Position numbers and translations under genes: made by a program. From assembly GCA_009929855.1 (NCBI GenBank), contig RZZN01000003.1:42368-106367 (forward strand): a stretch of DNA of 64,000 nt, in the 5' to 3' direction. A model generated the notes under the pieces. That model had not been told where the DNA came from. It worked only from the letters and a program-made list of their open reading frames with translations, and searched no databases. The stretch's first letter is position 1, and each line of letters begins with the position of its first letter. Below, piece by piece: positions 17,584-28,009 of this stretch. The stretch is from Gammaproteobacteria bacterium. Lineage in GTDB: Bacteria; Pseudomonadota; Gammaproteobacteria; Chromatiales; Chromatiaceae.

Positions 17584-19854
17584 TCAAGCCAGTCGGCCCA
17601 GGCAATCGAGCAGCATGCTCTGATCGAATGCGGACTTGGTGATGAAGGCATCTGCCCCGGCCTCAAGACCGCGGCGGCGATCCTCCTCGCTCGCCAACGA
17701 GGAGACCAACACGACCGGCAACTCGGCATAGTGACGGTTGGCACGAATTCGCTCGGTGAGCTCCAGGCCAGACAGACGCGGCATCTGGATATCCGAGACC
17801 ACCGCGTCGAACTCACCCGCGGCCAACTTGCCCCAGGCATCCAAGCCATCCACCGCGCTGACCACCTCATAGCCCGCGGCCTCGAGGATACGGCATTCCT
17901 GCATCCGCGTGGTGATGCTGTCCTCGGCGAGCAGGATGCGCTTGCGCGCCGGCGCCGGCGTCTGCGCCACCTCCGTGGCGGCCGGATCGGAGCTGGAGCG
18001 AGCGCGGCTCATCCCACGACACAGATCGAACGGATCGAGGACGACGCACACGCTCCCTGAATCGAGCACGGCCAGCCCGGCCAGGTTGCGCACGCGCTTG
18101 AGTGGCATCGTGAATGGCTTCACCACGAGATCGACCGCCTCCAGCACCTCGTCCAGCATCAGTCCAAAGCGCTCACCGCCGACCTCGAGCGCGAGACAAT
18201 AGAGCCGTGGCGACTCCTCCAGTGCCGGCGGCGATCGCTCGAGCAGCAGCCCCAGACGCTCGAGCGGGATCGTCTGATCGCCACGATAGAAACCATACCG
18301 CCCCCCCAACAGGTGCAGGTCTGACGGCTGGAGACGCTCGATGAAGAGGATCGAGTCGAATGCAATCGCATAGAGCTGACCCCATTCGCGGATCAACAGT
18401 GCGCGCGGGACGCTCAGCGTGACCGGCACGCGCAGATCGACCTGCATCCCCTGGCCTGGTGTGGAGCCGATCTCGATCGTGCCATGCAGCCGCTCCACGG
18501 TGGCCCGGACCACGTCGAGGCCGACCCCGCGGCCCGACAGGTCGGTGACCTGCAAGGCGGTCGAGAATCCAGAGCGCAGGATCAGCGCATGCAGCTGGGT
18601 GTCGGTCAGCCCAGACAGCTCCTCGGGGCGATACACCCCCAGCTTCACGGCCTGCCGACGCACGGCCTCCGGATCCAAGCCACGTCCGTCATCACGGATG
18701 CGCAGCCAGACCGTCTCGCCCAGGTGCCGCACGACGATGCTCAAGCGGCCCTGTGGGGGCTTGCCCACGCGGCGGCGCTCCTCGGGTGTCTCGATGCCGT
18801 GGTCCAGCGCGTTGCGCACGAGATGGGTCAAGGGTGCCTTGAGCTCCTCGATGACGCGCTTGTCGACCAGGCTGCTCGCCCCCTCGACTGCATAGTCCAC
18901 CTCCTTGCCCAGCTCGCGTCCCAGATCATGCAACATCCGCGGAAACAGATCGAACAAGGTGGACATCGGCAGCAAGCGCAAGGCGCCGATCTCATGCTCG
19001 ACCTGGCGCGCGACTGACACCAACCGCGCCGAATCGGTCGACATCTGAGCACGCAGTTGCTCCAGCTCGACGGCAAGCTCGGCGAGCGCCTGACCCAGAT
19101 CGCTGGAGCGCTTGAGCTGATCATCGCAGCGCGACACCAGACCCTCGAGCACCAACTCGCAGCGCTCCATGCGCCCCGTGCTCACCAGCAGCTCAGCGCC
19201 GAGCTGGAACAGACGATCCAACCGGCTGGAGTCGATCCGCACGGTCTCGCTCTTGACATCGGGCACGGATCCCAGACTCGTGTCCGGCGGTGGTGATGCC
19301 GCTGATGTGCCCGGCGCCACCACTGGGGGCACCGATCCAGTGCTCAGCGCCTCGCCGAGATCCGCGGCGCGACCGGAGCGCGCCATGGCCCGCGGCAGGC
19401 CGGTCGGCAGTGCCGCCCCGTCAGCGCTGCCAGGGGAGGCGATCACCCCAGTCTCACCGCCAGCGCGGGGGATGGCGGCAGCCTCCCGCGCCAGTGAAGC
19501 AAGCGCGGGCGACGGCGACTCACCCAGCACCAGGGCGACCTCGGTGCGCATGCGGTCGAGCAGCTCCAGCTGGGGCGCGACCCTGTCGGCGGTGATCCGG
19601 ATCTTGTCCTGACGCGCTTCGGCGAGGAGGTTCTCGATCTCATGTGCCAGGCGCTGGATCTCGCGCAGACCCAGCATGCGCGCCGCGCCCTTGAGGCTAT
19701 GGGCCTGGCGAAAGAGCTCCTCGAGCAAGGCGGCATCGTCGGGCGTCTGCCCAAGACGCAGCAACCCGACCTCGAGACTCTGGATGTGCTCGGCGCTCTC
19801 GGCGCGAAACAGCTCGCGCAGCTCGGCGTCCTCGATGAGCATGGCGCCACTCAC
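17584..19854 (-). CDS. cheA: Hybrid chemosensory histidine kinase CheA-REC (WspE-like)
   Basis: A 756-residue kinase. Its domains in order are Hpt with phospho-His52 ([10 protein letters not shown]), a Pro/Ala-rich linker (about 110-205), dimerisation, HATPase with [11 protein letters not shown] and [11 protein letters not shown], a CheW-like domain (about 490-625), and a C-terminal receiver (about 639-756) with Asp688 in [12 protein letters not shown]. There is no P2 CheY-binding domain. The C-terminal receiver is typical of ACF-class systems such as Wsp and Frz. The GTG start overlaps the MCP stop (GTGA), indicating translational coupling. Confidence 0.95.
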   Translation of the reverse strand: MSGAMLIEDAELRELFRAESAEHIQSLEVGLLRLGQTPDDAALLEELFRQAHSLKGAARMLGLREIQRLAHEIENLLAEARQDKIRITADRVAPQLELLDRMRTEVALVLGESPSPALASLAREAAAIPRAGGETGVIASPGSADGAALPTGLPRAMARSGRAADLGEALSTGSVPPVVAPGTSAASPPPDTSLGSVPDVKSETVRIDSSRLDRLFQLGAELLVSTGRMERCELVLEGLVSRCDDQLKRSSDLGQALAELAVELEQLRAQMSTDSARLVSVARQVEHEIGALRLLPMSTLFDLFPRMLHDLGRELGKEVDYAVEGASSLVDKRVIEELKAPLTHLVRNALDHGIETPEERRRVGKPPQGRLSIVVRHLGETVWLRIRDDGRGLDPEAVRRQAVKLGVYRPEELSGLTDTQLHALILRSGFSTALQVTDLSGRGVGLDVVRATVERLHGTIEIGSTPGQGMQVDLRVPVTLSVPRALLIREWGQLYAIAFDSILFIERLQPSDLHLLGGRYGFYRGDQTIPLERLGLLLERSPPALEESPRLYCLALEVGGERFGLMLDEVLEAVDLVVKPFTMPLKRVRNLAGLAVLDSGSVCVVLDPFDLCRGMSRARSSSDPAATEVAQTPAPARKRILLAEDSITTRMQECRILEAAGYEVVSAVDGLDAWGKLAAGEFDAVVSDIQMPRLSGLELTERIRANRHYAELPVVLVSSLASEEDRRRGLEAGADAFITKSAFDQSMLLDCLGRLA

Positions 19855-21302
19855 AAGAGTCGCTCGAGCGCCCCGGCGACCTCGGACAAGCGCGTCATGC
19901 CGTCGCGGATCTGCACCGTTCCGGCGGACATCTCGCGTGCCCCATGGTTGATGTTCTTCATCGCGATATCGATCTGCGAAAGCGCCACCGCCTGTTGCTT
20001 GCTGTTGAGCAAGACCTGCTGGGCATTGCGCGAGACGGCATCGGCCAACTGTGTCACCTTCTCGAAGGCATGCGAGGCCAGCTGCGCACTCTCGGCCGCG
20101 GCATGGGTGGTCTTGCTGCCATCCTCGGCGGTCATCACCATCCCGTTGGTCGCCTTTTGAATGTCCAGCACGATCTGATTGGCCCGCTCGGCTGACTTCT
20201 TGCTCTGATCGGCCAGCTTGCGAATCTCAGTGGCGACCACGGCGAATCCCCGACCTTGCTCACCGGCGCGCGCGGCCTCGACCGCGGCATTGAGCGCGAG
20301 CATATTGGTTTCAGCCGCCAACTCACCGACCACGCGCGCGATCTCGCCGATCTGTCCCGCCTGCTCGGACAAGGTGATGATCTGCTGGGCGATCCGGTTC
20401 ATGCTCTCTTCCATGATGGCCATGTCGGACTCATTGTGGGTCACCAGCTGCAGTCCCTCGCGGGTGGTCGTCTGCACCTCGGCGGCCGACTGGGTCGCCG
20501 AGTCGGCCTGCTCGGCGTTGACGCGAGCGGTGGCGACCATCTCCTCGACCGTGGCGGTCGTCTCGGTGACGGCACTCGCCTGCTGGGTCATGGCACCCTC
20601 GTGCTGCCGAATGGTCGCGGCGATCTGGCTCGTGGATGAGGCGATGACCGCGATCAGCGCCTTGATTTGATGACCAGTCTTGCGCGCCAGCCAGAGACCG
20701 ACCATCAGTGAGATGACCAAGGCCAGGGAGACCCCGATCCAGCTCACATGCTGCAGACGCTCGAGGTCATGATGGCTGCTGGAATCGAGTGCCAGCAGTC
20801 GCTCCTGCTGATGGGTGAAGAATCGGTCGAAGAGCTCGCTGAAGACCCGGTACTGCTCGGAGCCCTCACCGATGCGATAGATGCGCAGGGCCTCCTCCGA
20901 CTGCCCCGAGCGGACCAGGTCGATCAACCGATGGGTCGCGCTCATGACCCCGTCGAGTAGATCGTCCGCACGCGCCAGCATCCCAATCAACTCATCCTCC
21001 TGAGTCAAGACCCGCAGCCTGTCCATGGACTGCTCGGCCTGCCGACGGCTGGTCTCGTAGTCCTGGAGCTGATCATCGGTCATGTGCAACATCATGCCGC
21101 GCGTGGAGCGCTGCATCTGCGCGACGGCGAGCCGCAACAGCATGCTCTGGTCCATGATCAGATTGGAATGACGCGTCTCGGCGATCCCCTTCTCGAGCAT
21201 GCGGGTTTGTTGGAAGACCACGAGCGCGGCCAGTGTGAACACCGCGCAAGGGATGAGATAGCCCAAGAGTATGCGGGTGGAGAGTTTGAAACGAATGCTC
21301 AT
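19851..21302 (-). CDS. Methyl-accepting chemotaxis protein (WspA-like)
   Basis: A 483-residue inner-membrane receptor. TM1 is at about 11-30, a roughly 150-residue periplasmic four-helix/CHASE3-like sensor follows, and TM2 is at about 185-207 ([16 protein letters not shown]). A linker without an obvious full HAMP leads to the cytoplasmic signalling hairpin, tip [20 protein letters not shown]. It ends in GALERLL with no CheR/CheB tethering pentapeptide. The start [10 protein letters not shown] at 21302 follows an AAAGG ribosome-binding site. The ligand is unknown; Wsp receptors sense surface contact or envelope stress. Confidence 0.93.
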   Translation of the reverse strand: MSIRFKLSTRILLGYLIPCAVFTLAALVVFQQTRMLEKGIAETRHSNLIMDQSMLLRLAVAQMQRSTRGMMLHMTDDQLQDYETSRRQAEQSMDRLRVLTQEDELIGMLARADDLLDGVMSATHRLIDLVRSGQSEEALRIYRIGEGSEQYRVFSELFDRFFTHQQERLLALDSSSHHDLERLQHVSWIGVSLALVISLMVGLWLARKTGHQIKALIAVIASSTSQIAATIRQHEGAMTQQASAVTETTATVEEMVATARVNAEQADSATQSAAEVQTTTREGLQLVTHNESDMAIMEESMNRIAQQIITLSEQAGQIGEIARVVGELAAETNMLALNAAVEAARAGEQGRGFAVVATEIRKLADQSKKSAERANQIVLDIQKATNGMVMTAEDGSKTTHAAAESAQLASHAFEKVTQLADAVSRNAQQVLLNSKQQAVALSQIDIAMKNINHGAREMSAGTVQIRDGMTRLSEVAGALERLL

Positions 21303-21336
21303 CGTTCTTGCCTTTTGGAGCCGATGTGATCGGTGA

Positions 21337-22329
21337 TCAGTCTTGCGCGTCGACCTCGAGGACGCCTTGCCGCAACAAGACACGAATGTCCAGGACCCCG
21401 GCCACGCCATCCGTATCCTGCAGAAGGGCTGAAAAATACCCGTGACCATCGAATGATCCGCTCACTGGAGCGACGGCCGAGGGATCATGGTCACGGATAT
21501 CCTCGATCTGGTGGACGGCCAAGCCGAGGCGAAGCGCGCCAGCGCGCAAGACCACGATCGACGAGTAGTCGTCGTGACCGCGCCCTTGCAGCAATGGCGC
21601 CATGTCGTAGAGGATCAAAATGGCCCCACGCTGATTGACGGCACCCAAGACGTGCGATGGACAGCAGGGGATGGGTGTATAGGCGTGGAGATGGGCGACC
21701 TCGGCGATGGTGTCGAGCGGCAGCGCGATACGGCTCGCACCGATGCGCACGCGCGCGAAGAGCCGCCGATCGAGACTGGCCTGCACAGGTGTCTGGGCGA
21801 GCCGATGGGTGCGCTCGCGCAGCCGCGCGCGCGCGGCTGGATCGAGCTCACCGAAGCGATCGATGGGGTCGGGAATCAACCGGTCCTCCTGACCGGCCAG
21901 CTGATCCAGTCGGATGCAGACGCTCGGATCGAGCAGGATCAAGACGCCATCATGCCATTTCACACTCCCCGCGATCATCGGCAGGCTGTCCGACGGGGCG
22001 GCCTCCTCTCGCTGCACATAGGGTGCGATGGCCTGCGGATCGATCTCGACCAGATCATGGACGACATCGACCACCAGCCCGGCGCACTGCCGCCCCTCTT
22101 CGATGAGAATCACCGCTTGACTCAGCCGATAGGGCTTGAATGCATGACCAAAGCGCAGCGCGAGATCCAGGATCGGGACCACCCGTCCCTGCCAATTGAC
22201 CAGGCCCACGACATACTCCGGCAGATCCTCCGCCGGTGACAGCTCGGGCAGCCAGAAGGTGCCGCGCACCGTCGCTGCGGCCAATGCGTATCGCACCTTG
22301 TTCAACTCGAAGATGAGATGGCTCGCCAT
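21337..22329 (-). CDS. Double CheW-domain coupling protein
   Basis: A 330-residue cytoplasmic protein with two complete CheW folds. The first (about 3-145) has [27 protein letters not shown] and a [14 protein letters not shown] end. The second (about 180-325) has [33 protein letters not shown] and a GVLDIRVLL end. A linker reading [18 protein letters not shown] resembles the N-terminal part of stand-alone Wsp CheWs. It seems to replace the two separate CheW genes (wspB, wspD) of Pseudomonas Wsp. ATG 22329 begins where similarity begins; the upstream open frame overlaps cheR and is not CheW-like. Confidence 0.88.
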   Translation of the reverse strand: MASHLIFELNKVRYALAAATVRGTFWLPELSPAEDLPEYVVGLVNWQGRVVPILDLALRFGHAFKPYRLSQAVILIEEGRQCAGLVVDVVHDLVEIDPQAIAPYVQREEAAPSDSLPMIAGSVKWHDGVLILLDPSVCIRLDQLAGQEDRLIPDPIDRFGELDPAARARLRERTHRLAQTPVQASLDRRLFARVRIGASRIALPLDTIAEVAHLHAYTPIPCCPSHVLGAVNQRGAILILYDMAPLLQGRGHDDYSSIVVLRAGALRLGLAVHQIEDIRDHDPSAVAPVSGSFDGHGYFSALLQDTDGVAGVLDIRVLLRQGVLEVDAQD

Positions 22330-22441
22330 GGCTGATCCAAAACATGCACGCACGGATGAGCGGTTGCCCAGTCTCGGCGAGTGCGCGCCGAACGGTTGGG
22401 GCAACCTTGCGGGCCACCACGAGATCGCCGGCGGGTCGCGA

Positions 22442-23827
22442 TCAAGACGGCTCGCGCAGGAGTCGACGCAGTATGGCACGGGTCTTTTCAGCCGCGCGAG
22501 TCTGATCGGCATGGCTCTGGATCTGCTCCAGATGCAGATAGGCCGAGACCATCTCGGGATCGAGATAGAGTGCCTTGCGCAGCGATTCACGAGCCGCGAC
22601 GATGTCCTCACGCGCCATGTGCAACAAACTGGCGAGTAGATGTGCCCGTGGCTGCATGGGATCGCTGGCGAGCAGGGTCTGGCAGATGGCCTGCGCCTCG
22701 ACGAACTGACCCGCATCCGCGTGCCGCCAGGCACGGTTCAATGACTCATCCTCGAGGGTCGTGGATGACTGGGACCGGGGCAGGGGCCGCGCGGCCAGGC
22801 CCGCCCTCCCCGGCTCATCCATGCCACCTGGCCGTGCCCCGGCCGCGGCACGGCTCGGGCCGCGCACCGAGTGGCGCGCAGGCGCATGGCGCCGCTGGCG
22901 GCGGGGCGGCCGATGGTTGGTCCCGGCGAGATCGCGCGCGGACCAAGCCGGCACATCAACGCTCTCGTCCGGGTGCGCCGACCCGAGCGCGCCCGAGAGG
23001 CTCGGGTCACGCTTGCGAAAGACGACCGATTGCGGGTGGACCTCGACCTGCAGGATCTCATGTGGAATCTCGCGCAGCTCTCCGTGACCAGTCAGCAGGA
23101 CGCCTCCCGGGCGGAGACACGCGACCAGCTTGCGGGTCACCGCGGCGATCGCCTCGGGTTGCAGATAGATGAAGAGATTGCGGCACAGGATCAGATCCAT
23201 CTCGGCAAGACCCCGCCGCGGATCCGGGAGTGGATCATGCAGAAGGTCACAAACCTGAAAGCGCGCCATGCGTCGAGCCTGCTCGTGGAGCTGCCACTGA
23301 TCGCCGTGGGGCTCGAACCAACGCGCCCGAAAGGACGCCTCGCAGCCACGAAAGGACCAATCGCCATAGCGACCCGCGGCGGCGCGTTGCAGCGCATCCA
23401 GGCTCACGTCGGTACCATGGATCTCCACCGGACAAGGCGCGCCCAGCGGGAGCAGCTCGGCCAGGAGGATGGCGAGTGAATAGGCCTCCTCCCCGCTCGA
23501 GCAGGCCGCGCTCCAGATCCGTGCCGTCAGGTGCGCGGATCGACCCTGCAGCAGCTCGGGGAGCAAGGACTCGCGCAGCAGCTGCATCTGACCCCTGTCG
23601 CGCATGAAGAAGGTCTCACCCGTGGTGAGCAGTAGCGCCAGCTCCCGCAGCTCCAAGCCGCGCTGCGGATGATCCGGACCCAGTCGCTCCAGGAAATCAG
23701 CCAAACTGTCGAGACCCAGTGCGCGCATGCGCGACTCGAGATGACGCTCCAACCCTGTCCGCGCGCCCGCGGGGACATGCAACCCGGTCAGCCGGGTGAT
23801 CTCGGTGATCAGTTCGCTCAGGTCCAT
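22442..23827 (-). CDS. cheR: MCP methyltransferase CheR with C-terminal TPR (WspC-like)
   Basis: A 461-residue protein. The CheR alpha-helical N-domain (1-70) ends LLTTGETFFMRD, followed by a SAM-dependent methyltransferase with WSAACSSGEEAYSLAI (105-120) and LCRNLFIYLQPEAI. A variable linker rich in Pro/Arg/Ala follows, then tetratricopeptide-like repeats (about 370-455: WRHADAGQFVEAQAIC, LLHMAREDIVAARESL). The CheR-TPR architecture is that of WspC. It heads the chemosensory operon, 112 bases before the double-CheW gene. Confidence 0.93.
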   Translation of the reverse strand: MDLSELITEITRLTGLHVPAGARTGLERHLESRMRALGLDSLADFLERLGPDHPQRGLELRELALLLTTGETFFMRDRGQMQLLRESLLPELLQGRSAHLTARIWSAACSSGEEAYSLAILLAELLPLGAPCPVEIHGTDVSLDALQRAAAGRYGDWSFRGCEASFRARWFEPHGDQWQLHEQARRMARFQVCDLLHDPLPDPRRGLAEMDLILCRNLFIYLQPEAIAAVTRKLVACLRPGGVLLTGHGELREIPHEILQVEVHPQSVVFRKRDPSLSGALGSAHPDESVDVPAWSARDLAGTNHRPPRRQRRHAPARHSVRGPSRAAAGARPGGMDEPGRAGLAARPLPRSQSSTTLEDESLNRAWRHADAGQFVEAQAICQTLLASDPMQPRAHLLASLLHMAREDIVAARESLRKALYLDPEMVSAYLHLEQIQSHADQTRAAEKTRAILRRLLREPS

Positions 23828-24150
23828 CGGCTCATCGGCTCATCGTGGCTGCACATGGGCACAGGGTTGCTCGGTGTCGAGTGACGAACCGAACGGACGG
23901 CCTGGACGAGCGCCCCGACACACGCGCCAACGGCTCCATGCGACGACCGTCGATCATCTCAGGGCGCACCGCGATCCGACCGAGCCACCGCGCCAAAGGA
24001 GTACCCATCGCGGGACGAATCGCCTAGGATCGGGCGCCTTGGGGACAGGCGCGGACGCTGGATTGAACAAGCAGGCGCGCTACCCATCTTGATCAGAGCT
24101 TGAGTATAGACCGAAACGCTGGCACCGGTGACGGTAGCAAGGAGACTGAA
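23828..24150. other. Divergent intergenic region, cheR / BT1 transporter
   Basis: These 323 bases lie between divergent genes and must hold both promoters, but no convincing sigma70 pair was found. AAGGAG at 24139-24144 is the transporter ribosome-binding site. No RNA gene was seen. Confidence 0.4.
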
Positions 24151-25809
24151 TTGAGCACAGATCTCGACCGGCCGCGCGCCGGGTTCATCGCCTCGGTCGG
24201 CCACTGGCTCGACCGCAATATCCTGGAGCTCGGGCGCGAGCTGCGCCTCTCCTTTCTGCCGCCCTTGATGATCTATGTCGCCTATGGCATCCAGGGCTTG
24301 ACCGCGATCGTCGGGACCTTTTTCGTCAAGGACTATCTCGGGCTCTCCGCCGCCTTTCTGGCGGCACTCGGCTTCTGGGCAGGCATCCCCTGGGCGCTCA
24401 AGATGCCACTCGGGCACCTGGTCGATCTGATCTGGCGCTACAAGTCGGTCCTGGTCTATCTGGGTGCCTCCATGCTCGCCATGAGCATGCTGATCATGAT
24501 CGGCCTACTCGCCGAGCGCGAGACGATGGGCGCGCTGATGCCGGTGGAGGCCTGGTTCGTGCTCGCGGTGCTGCTCGCCCCAGTCGGCTATGTCCTGCAG
24601 GACGTGGTGGCCGATGCCATGACAGTCGAGGCGGTGCCACGGGTCGATGCCGCGGGCAACCCCATCGACCCGGCACAGCGCAAGCTGATGCATACCACCA
24701 TGCAGACACTGGGGCGCGTCGCCATCATCGGCGGCGGGGTGCTGGTCGCACTCGCCAATGTCCATCTCTTCGCCGGGGTCGAGACCATGTCGGAGGCGGA
24801 CAAGCTCGCGACCTACATCCTGATCTATGAGATGGCGCTGGTCATCCCGGTCATCTCGGTGCTCGGCGTGGCCTTGGCGGCCTTCATCAAGCGTCGCGGT
24901 CTCAGGCGTCTGATCGCCGCCGGACTCGCCCCGGCGGAGGCGCGTCGACGCCTCGACCCGCCAGTGACCAAGACCGAGCCGAACTGGTGGATCCTCGGCG
25001 GAAGCCTGGTCTTCGTGATCTTCACCCTGACCCTGGGCCTGACCCAGGTGCCCTACAATCAAGAGATCATCTTCGTCGGATCACTGGCCATCCTGCTCTT
25101 TCTGATGTCGCGGCTGATGCGCGCGCTCGAGCCCGAGGCCCGTCTCTTCCTGGTCGGCACGGCGCTCATCATCTTCGTCTTTCGCGCCATGCCCAATCCA
25201 GGTCCAGGCCAGACCTGGTGGATGATCGACGTGCTGGCCTTCGATCAGCAATTCATCTCGGTACTCTCATTGATCGGCAGCAGCCTGACCCTGGTCGGTC
25301 TCTTCGTCTTCAGACGCTTCATGGCCGAGCGTTCCATCACTGACATCGTAGTCTTCCTCACACTCATCAGCAGCCTGCTCTACCTGCCGATCGTGAGCAT
25401 GTATTTCGGCCTCCACGAGTGGACGGCGGCCATGACCGGGGGGATCGTCGATGCCCGCTTCATCGCCGTGGTGGATACCGCGCTGGAGTCGCCACTGGGC
25501 CAGATCGCCATGGTGCCCATGCTGGCCTGGATCGCCAACTCGGCCCCCGATCAGCTGAAGGCGACCTTCTTCGCGGTCATGGCCTCATTCACCAATCTGG
25601 CACTCTCAGCGAGCCAATTGGCGACCAAGTATCTCAATGAATTCTTTCTGGTCACGCGCGAGGTCAGGGATCCGATCACCGGGGTGGTCAGCGTCCCAGC
25701 CGACTACAGCGAGCTTGGACACCTGATGATCACCGCTTTGTTGATCGGTCTCTGCGTGCCACTCGCCGCGGTGCTGCTGGTGAAGGTCACGCGGCTGCGC
25801 AGTGCCTGA
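24151..25809 (+). CDS. BT1-family (folate/biopterin-type) membrane transporter
   Basis: A 552-residue inner-membrane protein with about 12 hydrophobic segments. The BT1-type signature YVLQDVVADAMTVE lies around residue 155; FFAVMASFTNLALSASQL near the end is also family-like. BT1 proteins include folate and biopterin carriers, and the next gene is folD, which supports a folate-related substrate but does not prove it. The start is taken as TTG 24151 because AAGGAG sits 6 bases upstream; a TTG at 24100 has no such site. Other MFS-type substrates are possible. Confidence 0.75.
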   Translation: MSTDLDRPRAGFIASVGHWLDRNILELGRELRLSFLPPLMIYVAYGIQGLTAIVGTFFVKDYLGLSAAFLAALGFWAGIPWALKMPLGHLVDLIWRYKSVLVYLGASMLAMSMLIMIGLLAERETMGALMPVEAWFVLAVLLAPVGYVLQDVVADAMTVEAVPRVDAAGNPIDPAQRKLMHTTMQTLGRVAIIGGGVLVALANVHLFAGVETMSEADKLATYILIYEMALVIPVISVLGVALAAFIKRRGLRRLIAAGLAPAEARRRLDPPVTKTEPNWWILGGSLVFVIFTLTLGLTQVPYNQEIIFVGSLAILLFLMSRLMRALEPEARLFLVGTALIIFVFRAMPNPGPGQTWWMIDVLAFDQQFISVLSLIGSSLTLVGLFVFRRFMAERSITDIVVFLTLISSLLYLPIVSMYFGLHEWTAAMTGGIVDARFIAVVDTALESPLGQIAMVPMLAWIANSAPDQLKATFFAVMASFTNLALSASQLATKYLNEFFLVTREVRDPITGVVSVPADYSELGHLMITALLIGLCVPLAAVLLVKVTRLRSA

Positions 25810-25915
25810 ACAAGACGCGCCGCGCAGCCGAGCAGGACGCCCACCGCCGCGCGCGTTTCATTCCAACGCGCCGCTCGTTATCATGAACGCAACAGACGAG
25901 ATGAGTGGGTGAACC

Positions 25916-26788
25916 ATGAGTGCGCAGATTCTAGACGGGAAGGCCGCCGCAACCGAGATCCTCGCAACGATCACCAACCAGGTCGAGGCCATCCGCGCCG
26001 CGGGCGGACGCGTGCCAGGGCTCGCGGTGGTGCTGGTCGGTGCGGATCCGGCCTCGCGGGTCTATGTTCGCAACAAGCGCCGCGCCTGCGCCGAGGTCGG
26101 CGTCTATTCGGAGCTGCACGAGCTGCCCGACATGGTCAGTCAGGCAGCGCTCCTCGATCTCATCGATCGGCTCAACGCCGACCCAGCGATCGACGGCATC
26201 TTGGTGCAACTGCCACTGCCCGAGCAGATCGAGGAGGCCGCCGTCACCGAGCGCATCCTGCCCACCAAGGATGTCGACGGCTTCCATCCGGACAATGTGG
26301 GTCGGCTGGTCCTGCGCCGCCCGCGTCTGCGCCCCTGCACACCCAAGGGCGTCATGACACTCTTGTCACACACCGGACGTGCGCTCGCCGGACTGGATGC
26401 GGTGATCATCGGTCAGTCCAACATCGTCGGGCGCCCGATGGCACTGGAGCTGCTCGCCGAGCGCTGCACCATCACAGTCTGCCACAGCCGGACAAAGGCA
26501 CTGGCGGAGAAGGTACGCGCGGCCGACATCCTGGTCGCCGCGGTCGGTCGACCGGCCTTCGTTCCGGGCGACTGGATCAAACCGGGCGCGATCCTGATCG
26601 ATGTCGGCATCAACCGGACAGACGCCGGCACACTGGTCGGCGATCTGGACTACCCCAGCTGTGCCGAGCGCGCCGCCTGGATCACCCCGGTCCCCGGCGG
26701 GGTGGGTCCCATGACCATCGCCAGTCTACTGGAGAACACCTTGCAGGCGGCCGTGCTGCACCAGCAGGCGGAGGCCTCGCACGACTGA
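25916..26788 (+). CDS. folD: Methylenetetrahydrofolate dehydrogenase/cyclohydrolase
   Basis: A 290-residue bifunctional enzyme interconverting methylene-, methenyl- and formyl-tetrahydrofolate with NADP+. The active-site motif [14 protein letters not shown] contains the catalytic Tyr and Lys. [25 protein letters not shown] and the signature [11 protein letters not shown] are all present. The ribosome-binding site is weak (GGGTGA). The BT1 transporter ends 107 bases upstream, so the two may be co-transcribed. A hairpin at 26793-26821 separates folD from the convergent tatD. Confidence 0.97.
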   Translation: MSAQILDGKAAATEILATITNQVEAIRAAGGRVPGLAVVLVGADPASRVYVRNKRRACAEVGVYSELHELPDMVSQAALLDLIDRLNADPAIDGILVQLPLPEQIEEAAVTERILPTKDVDGFHPDNVGRLVLRRPRLRPCTPKGVMTLLSHTGRALAGLDAVIIGQSNIVGRPMALELLAERCTITVCHSRTKALAEKVRAADILVAAVGRPAFVPGDWIKPGAILIDVGINRTDAGTLVGDLDYPSCAERAAWITPVPGGVGPMTIASLLENTLQAAVLHQQAEASHD

Positions 26789-26792
26789 TCCG

Positions 26793-26821
26793 GCGACGGG
26801 ATCCTGCCGTGCCCCCGTCGC
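26793..26821. terminator. Hairpin between convergent folD and tatD
   Basis: GCGACGGG (26793-26800) and CCCGTCGC (26814-26821) form a perfect 8-bp stem with a 13-base loop, starting 5 bases after folD. A second small hairpin, AGCATC-AG-GATGCT, follows at 26825-26838 and overlaps the tatD end. It is suited to act in both directions. Confidence 0.5.
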
Positions 26822-26828
26822 TGAAGCA

Positions 26829-27626
26829 TCAGGATGCTGGCCCCGACACCTCTGGGGCAATGCCGAAGAGCTCGAGATAATTGGCGCGTGTCACCGCGGC
26901 AATCGTCTCGCGCTCCATGCCACGCAGCGCCGCGATGGCATCCGCCACATGGGTGACGTGCTTGGGCTCATTGGGCTTGCCGCGATGTGGCACGGGGGCG
27001 AGATAGGGTGAGTCGGTCTCGATCAAGAGACGATCGAGTGGCACGCGGCGCGCAACCTCGCGCAGATCGCCGGCGCTCTTGAAGGTGATGATCCCCGAGA
27101 AGGAGATCGAGAAGCCCAGATCCATCCCGGCCTTGGCGATCTCCCAGCTCTCGGTGAAGCAATGGAGCACACCACCGACCGCCTCGGCACCCTCCTCGCG
27201 CAGGATCCTCAGTGTCTCTTCACCGGCATCACGGGTGTGAATGATCAGCGGCTTGCCAACCTGGCGCGCGGCGGCGACATGGACGCGCAGACGCTGGCGT
27301 TGTGCGTCGAGATCAGCCGTGCCGCGATAACAGTCGAGGCCAGTCTCGCCGATGGCGACGACGCGCGGATCATCGGCCAGTGTCACCAGTTGATCGAGCG
27401 TCGGTTCGGCGCCCGACATCTCATTGGGGTGCACGCCCACGGACACCACAATCTCTGGATAGGGATCGACCAAGCGTCGCATCGCTGGATAATGCTCGAG
27501 ATCGATCGCGACGCAGAGCATGCGACCGACGCCAGCGGCTCGGGTGGCCTGTATCAGCTGGTCGAAATCACCCGCGTAGCGCGTGAGATCGACACGATCC
27601 AAATGACAATGTGAATCGACGAACAT
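26829..27626 (-). CDS. tatD: TatD-family metal-dependent deoxyribonuclease
   Basis: A 265-residue TIM-barrel hydrolase of the TatD/YcfH family. Metal ligands are visible in MFVDSHCHLDRV, GETGLDCYR, LIIHTRDA, GGVLHCFTES and LIETDSPYLAPVPHRGKPN. The closest subtype by context is YcfH/TatD, found after holB and pilZ in pseudomonads, xanthomonads and relatives. It is the last gene of the long fab-tmk-holB operon, 8 bases after pilZ. The physiological substrate is uncertain; family members show 3'-5' DNA exonuclease activity. Confidence 0.93.
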   Translation of the reverse strand: MFVDSHCHLDRVDLTRYAGDFDQLIQATRAAGVGRMLCVAIDLEHYPAMRRLVDPYPEIVVSVGVHPNEMSGAEPTLDQLVTLADDPRVVAIGETGLDCYRGTADLDAQRQRLRVHVAAARQVGKPLIIHTRDAGEETLRILREEGAEAVGGVLHCFTESWEIAKAGMDLGFSISFSGIITFKSAGDLREVARRVPLDRLLIETDSPYLAPVPHRGKPNEPKHVTHVADAIAALRGMERETIAAVTRANYLELFGIAPEVSGPAS

Positions 27627-27634
27627 CGATGGCC

Positions 27635-28006
27635 CTACATGGTATGGGTCGGCCGCTCTGAATTCAGCGAGCCGACGAGATAATCCTCGATCTTGCGCCG
27701 CGCCGCGCCGCGGTCCTGATCACTGAATTGGACCCCGACCCCGATGATCCGATTGCCCTCGGCGCCCGGCGGGGTGACCCAGACGACCTTGCCGGCCACC
27801 GGGATGCGATCCGGCTCATCCATCAATTGCAACAGCAGGAAGATCTCGTCACCCAGTTGATAACGCTTGGTCGTCGGAATGAATAGACCACCGTTCTTGA
27901 TGAACGGCATGAAGGCCGCGTACAGGGCGGCCTTGTCCTTGATGGCGAAGCTGAGGATGCGTTGTTGGCCGGCCAATGTACTGCCAGCGGAGACGTTCTT
28001 GACCAT
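27635..28006 (-). CDS. pilZ: Type IV pilus biogenesis protein PilZ
   Basis: A 123-residue single-domain PilZ protein. The sequence AFMPFIKNGGLFIPTTKRY, then VAGKVVWVTPPGAEGN and IGVGVQFSD, and the terminal PTHTM match PilZ of Pseudomonas and Xanthomonas. That type lacks the RxxxR c-di-GMP-binding arginines; none is seen here. It likely supports pilus assembly through PilB and FimX-type partners rather than binding c-di-GMP directly. The start codon is 3 bases after the holB stop, indicating translational coupling. Its genomic separation from pilBCD is usual. Confidence 0.95.
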   Translation of the reverse strand: MVKNVSAGSTLAGQQRILSFAIKDKAALYAAFMPFIKNGGLFIPTTKRYQLGDEIFLLLQLMDEPDRIPVAGKVVWVTPPGAEGNRIIGVGVQFSDQDRGAARRKIEDYLVGSLNSERPTHTM

Positions 28007-28009
28007 GGC

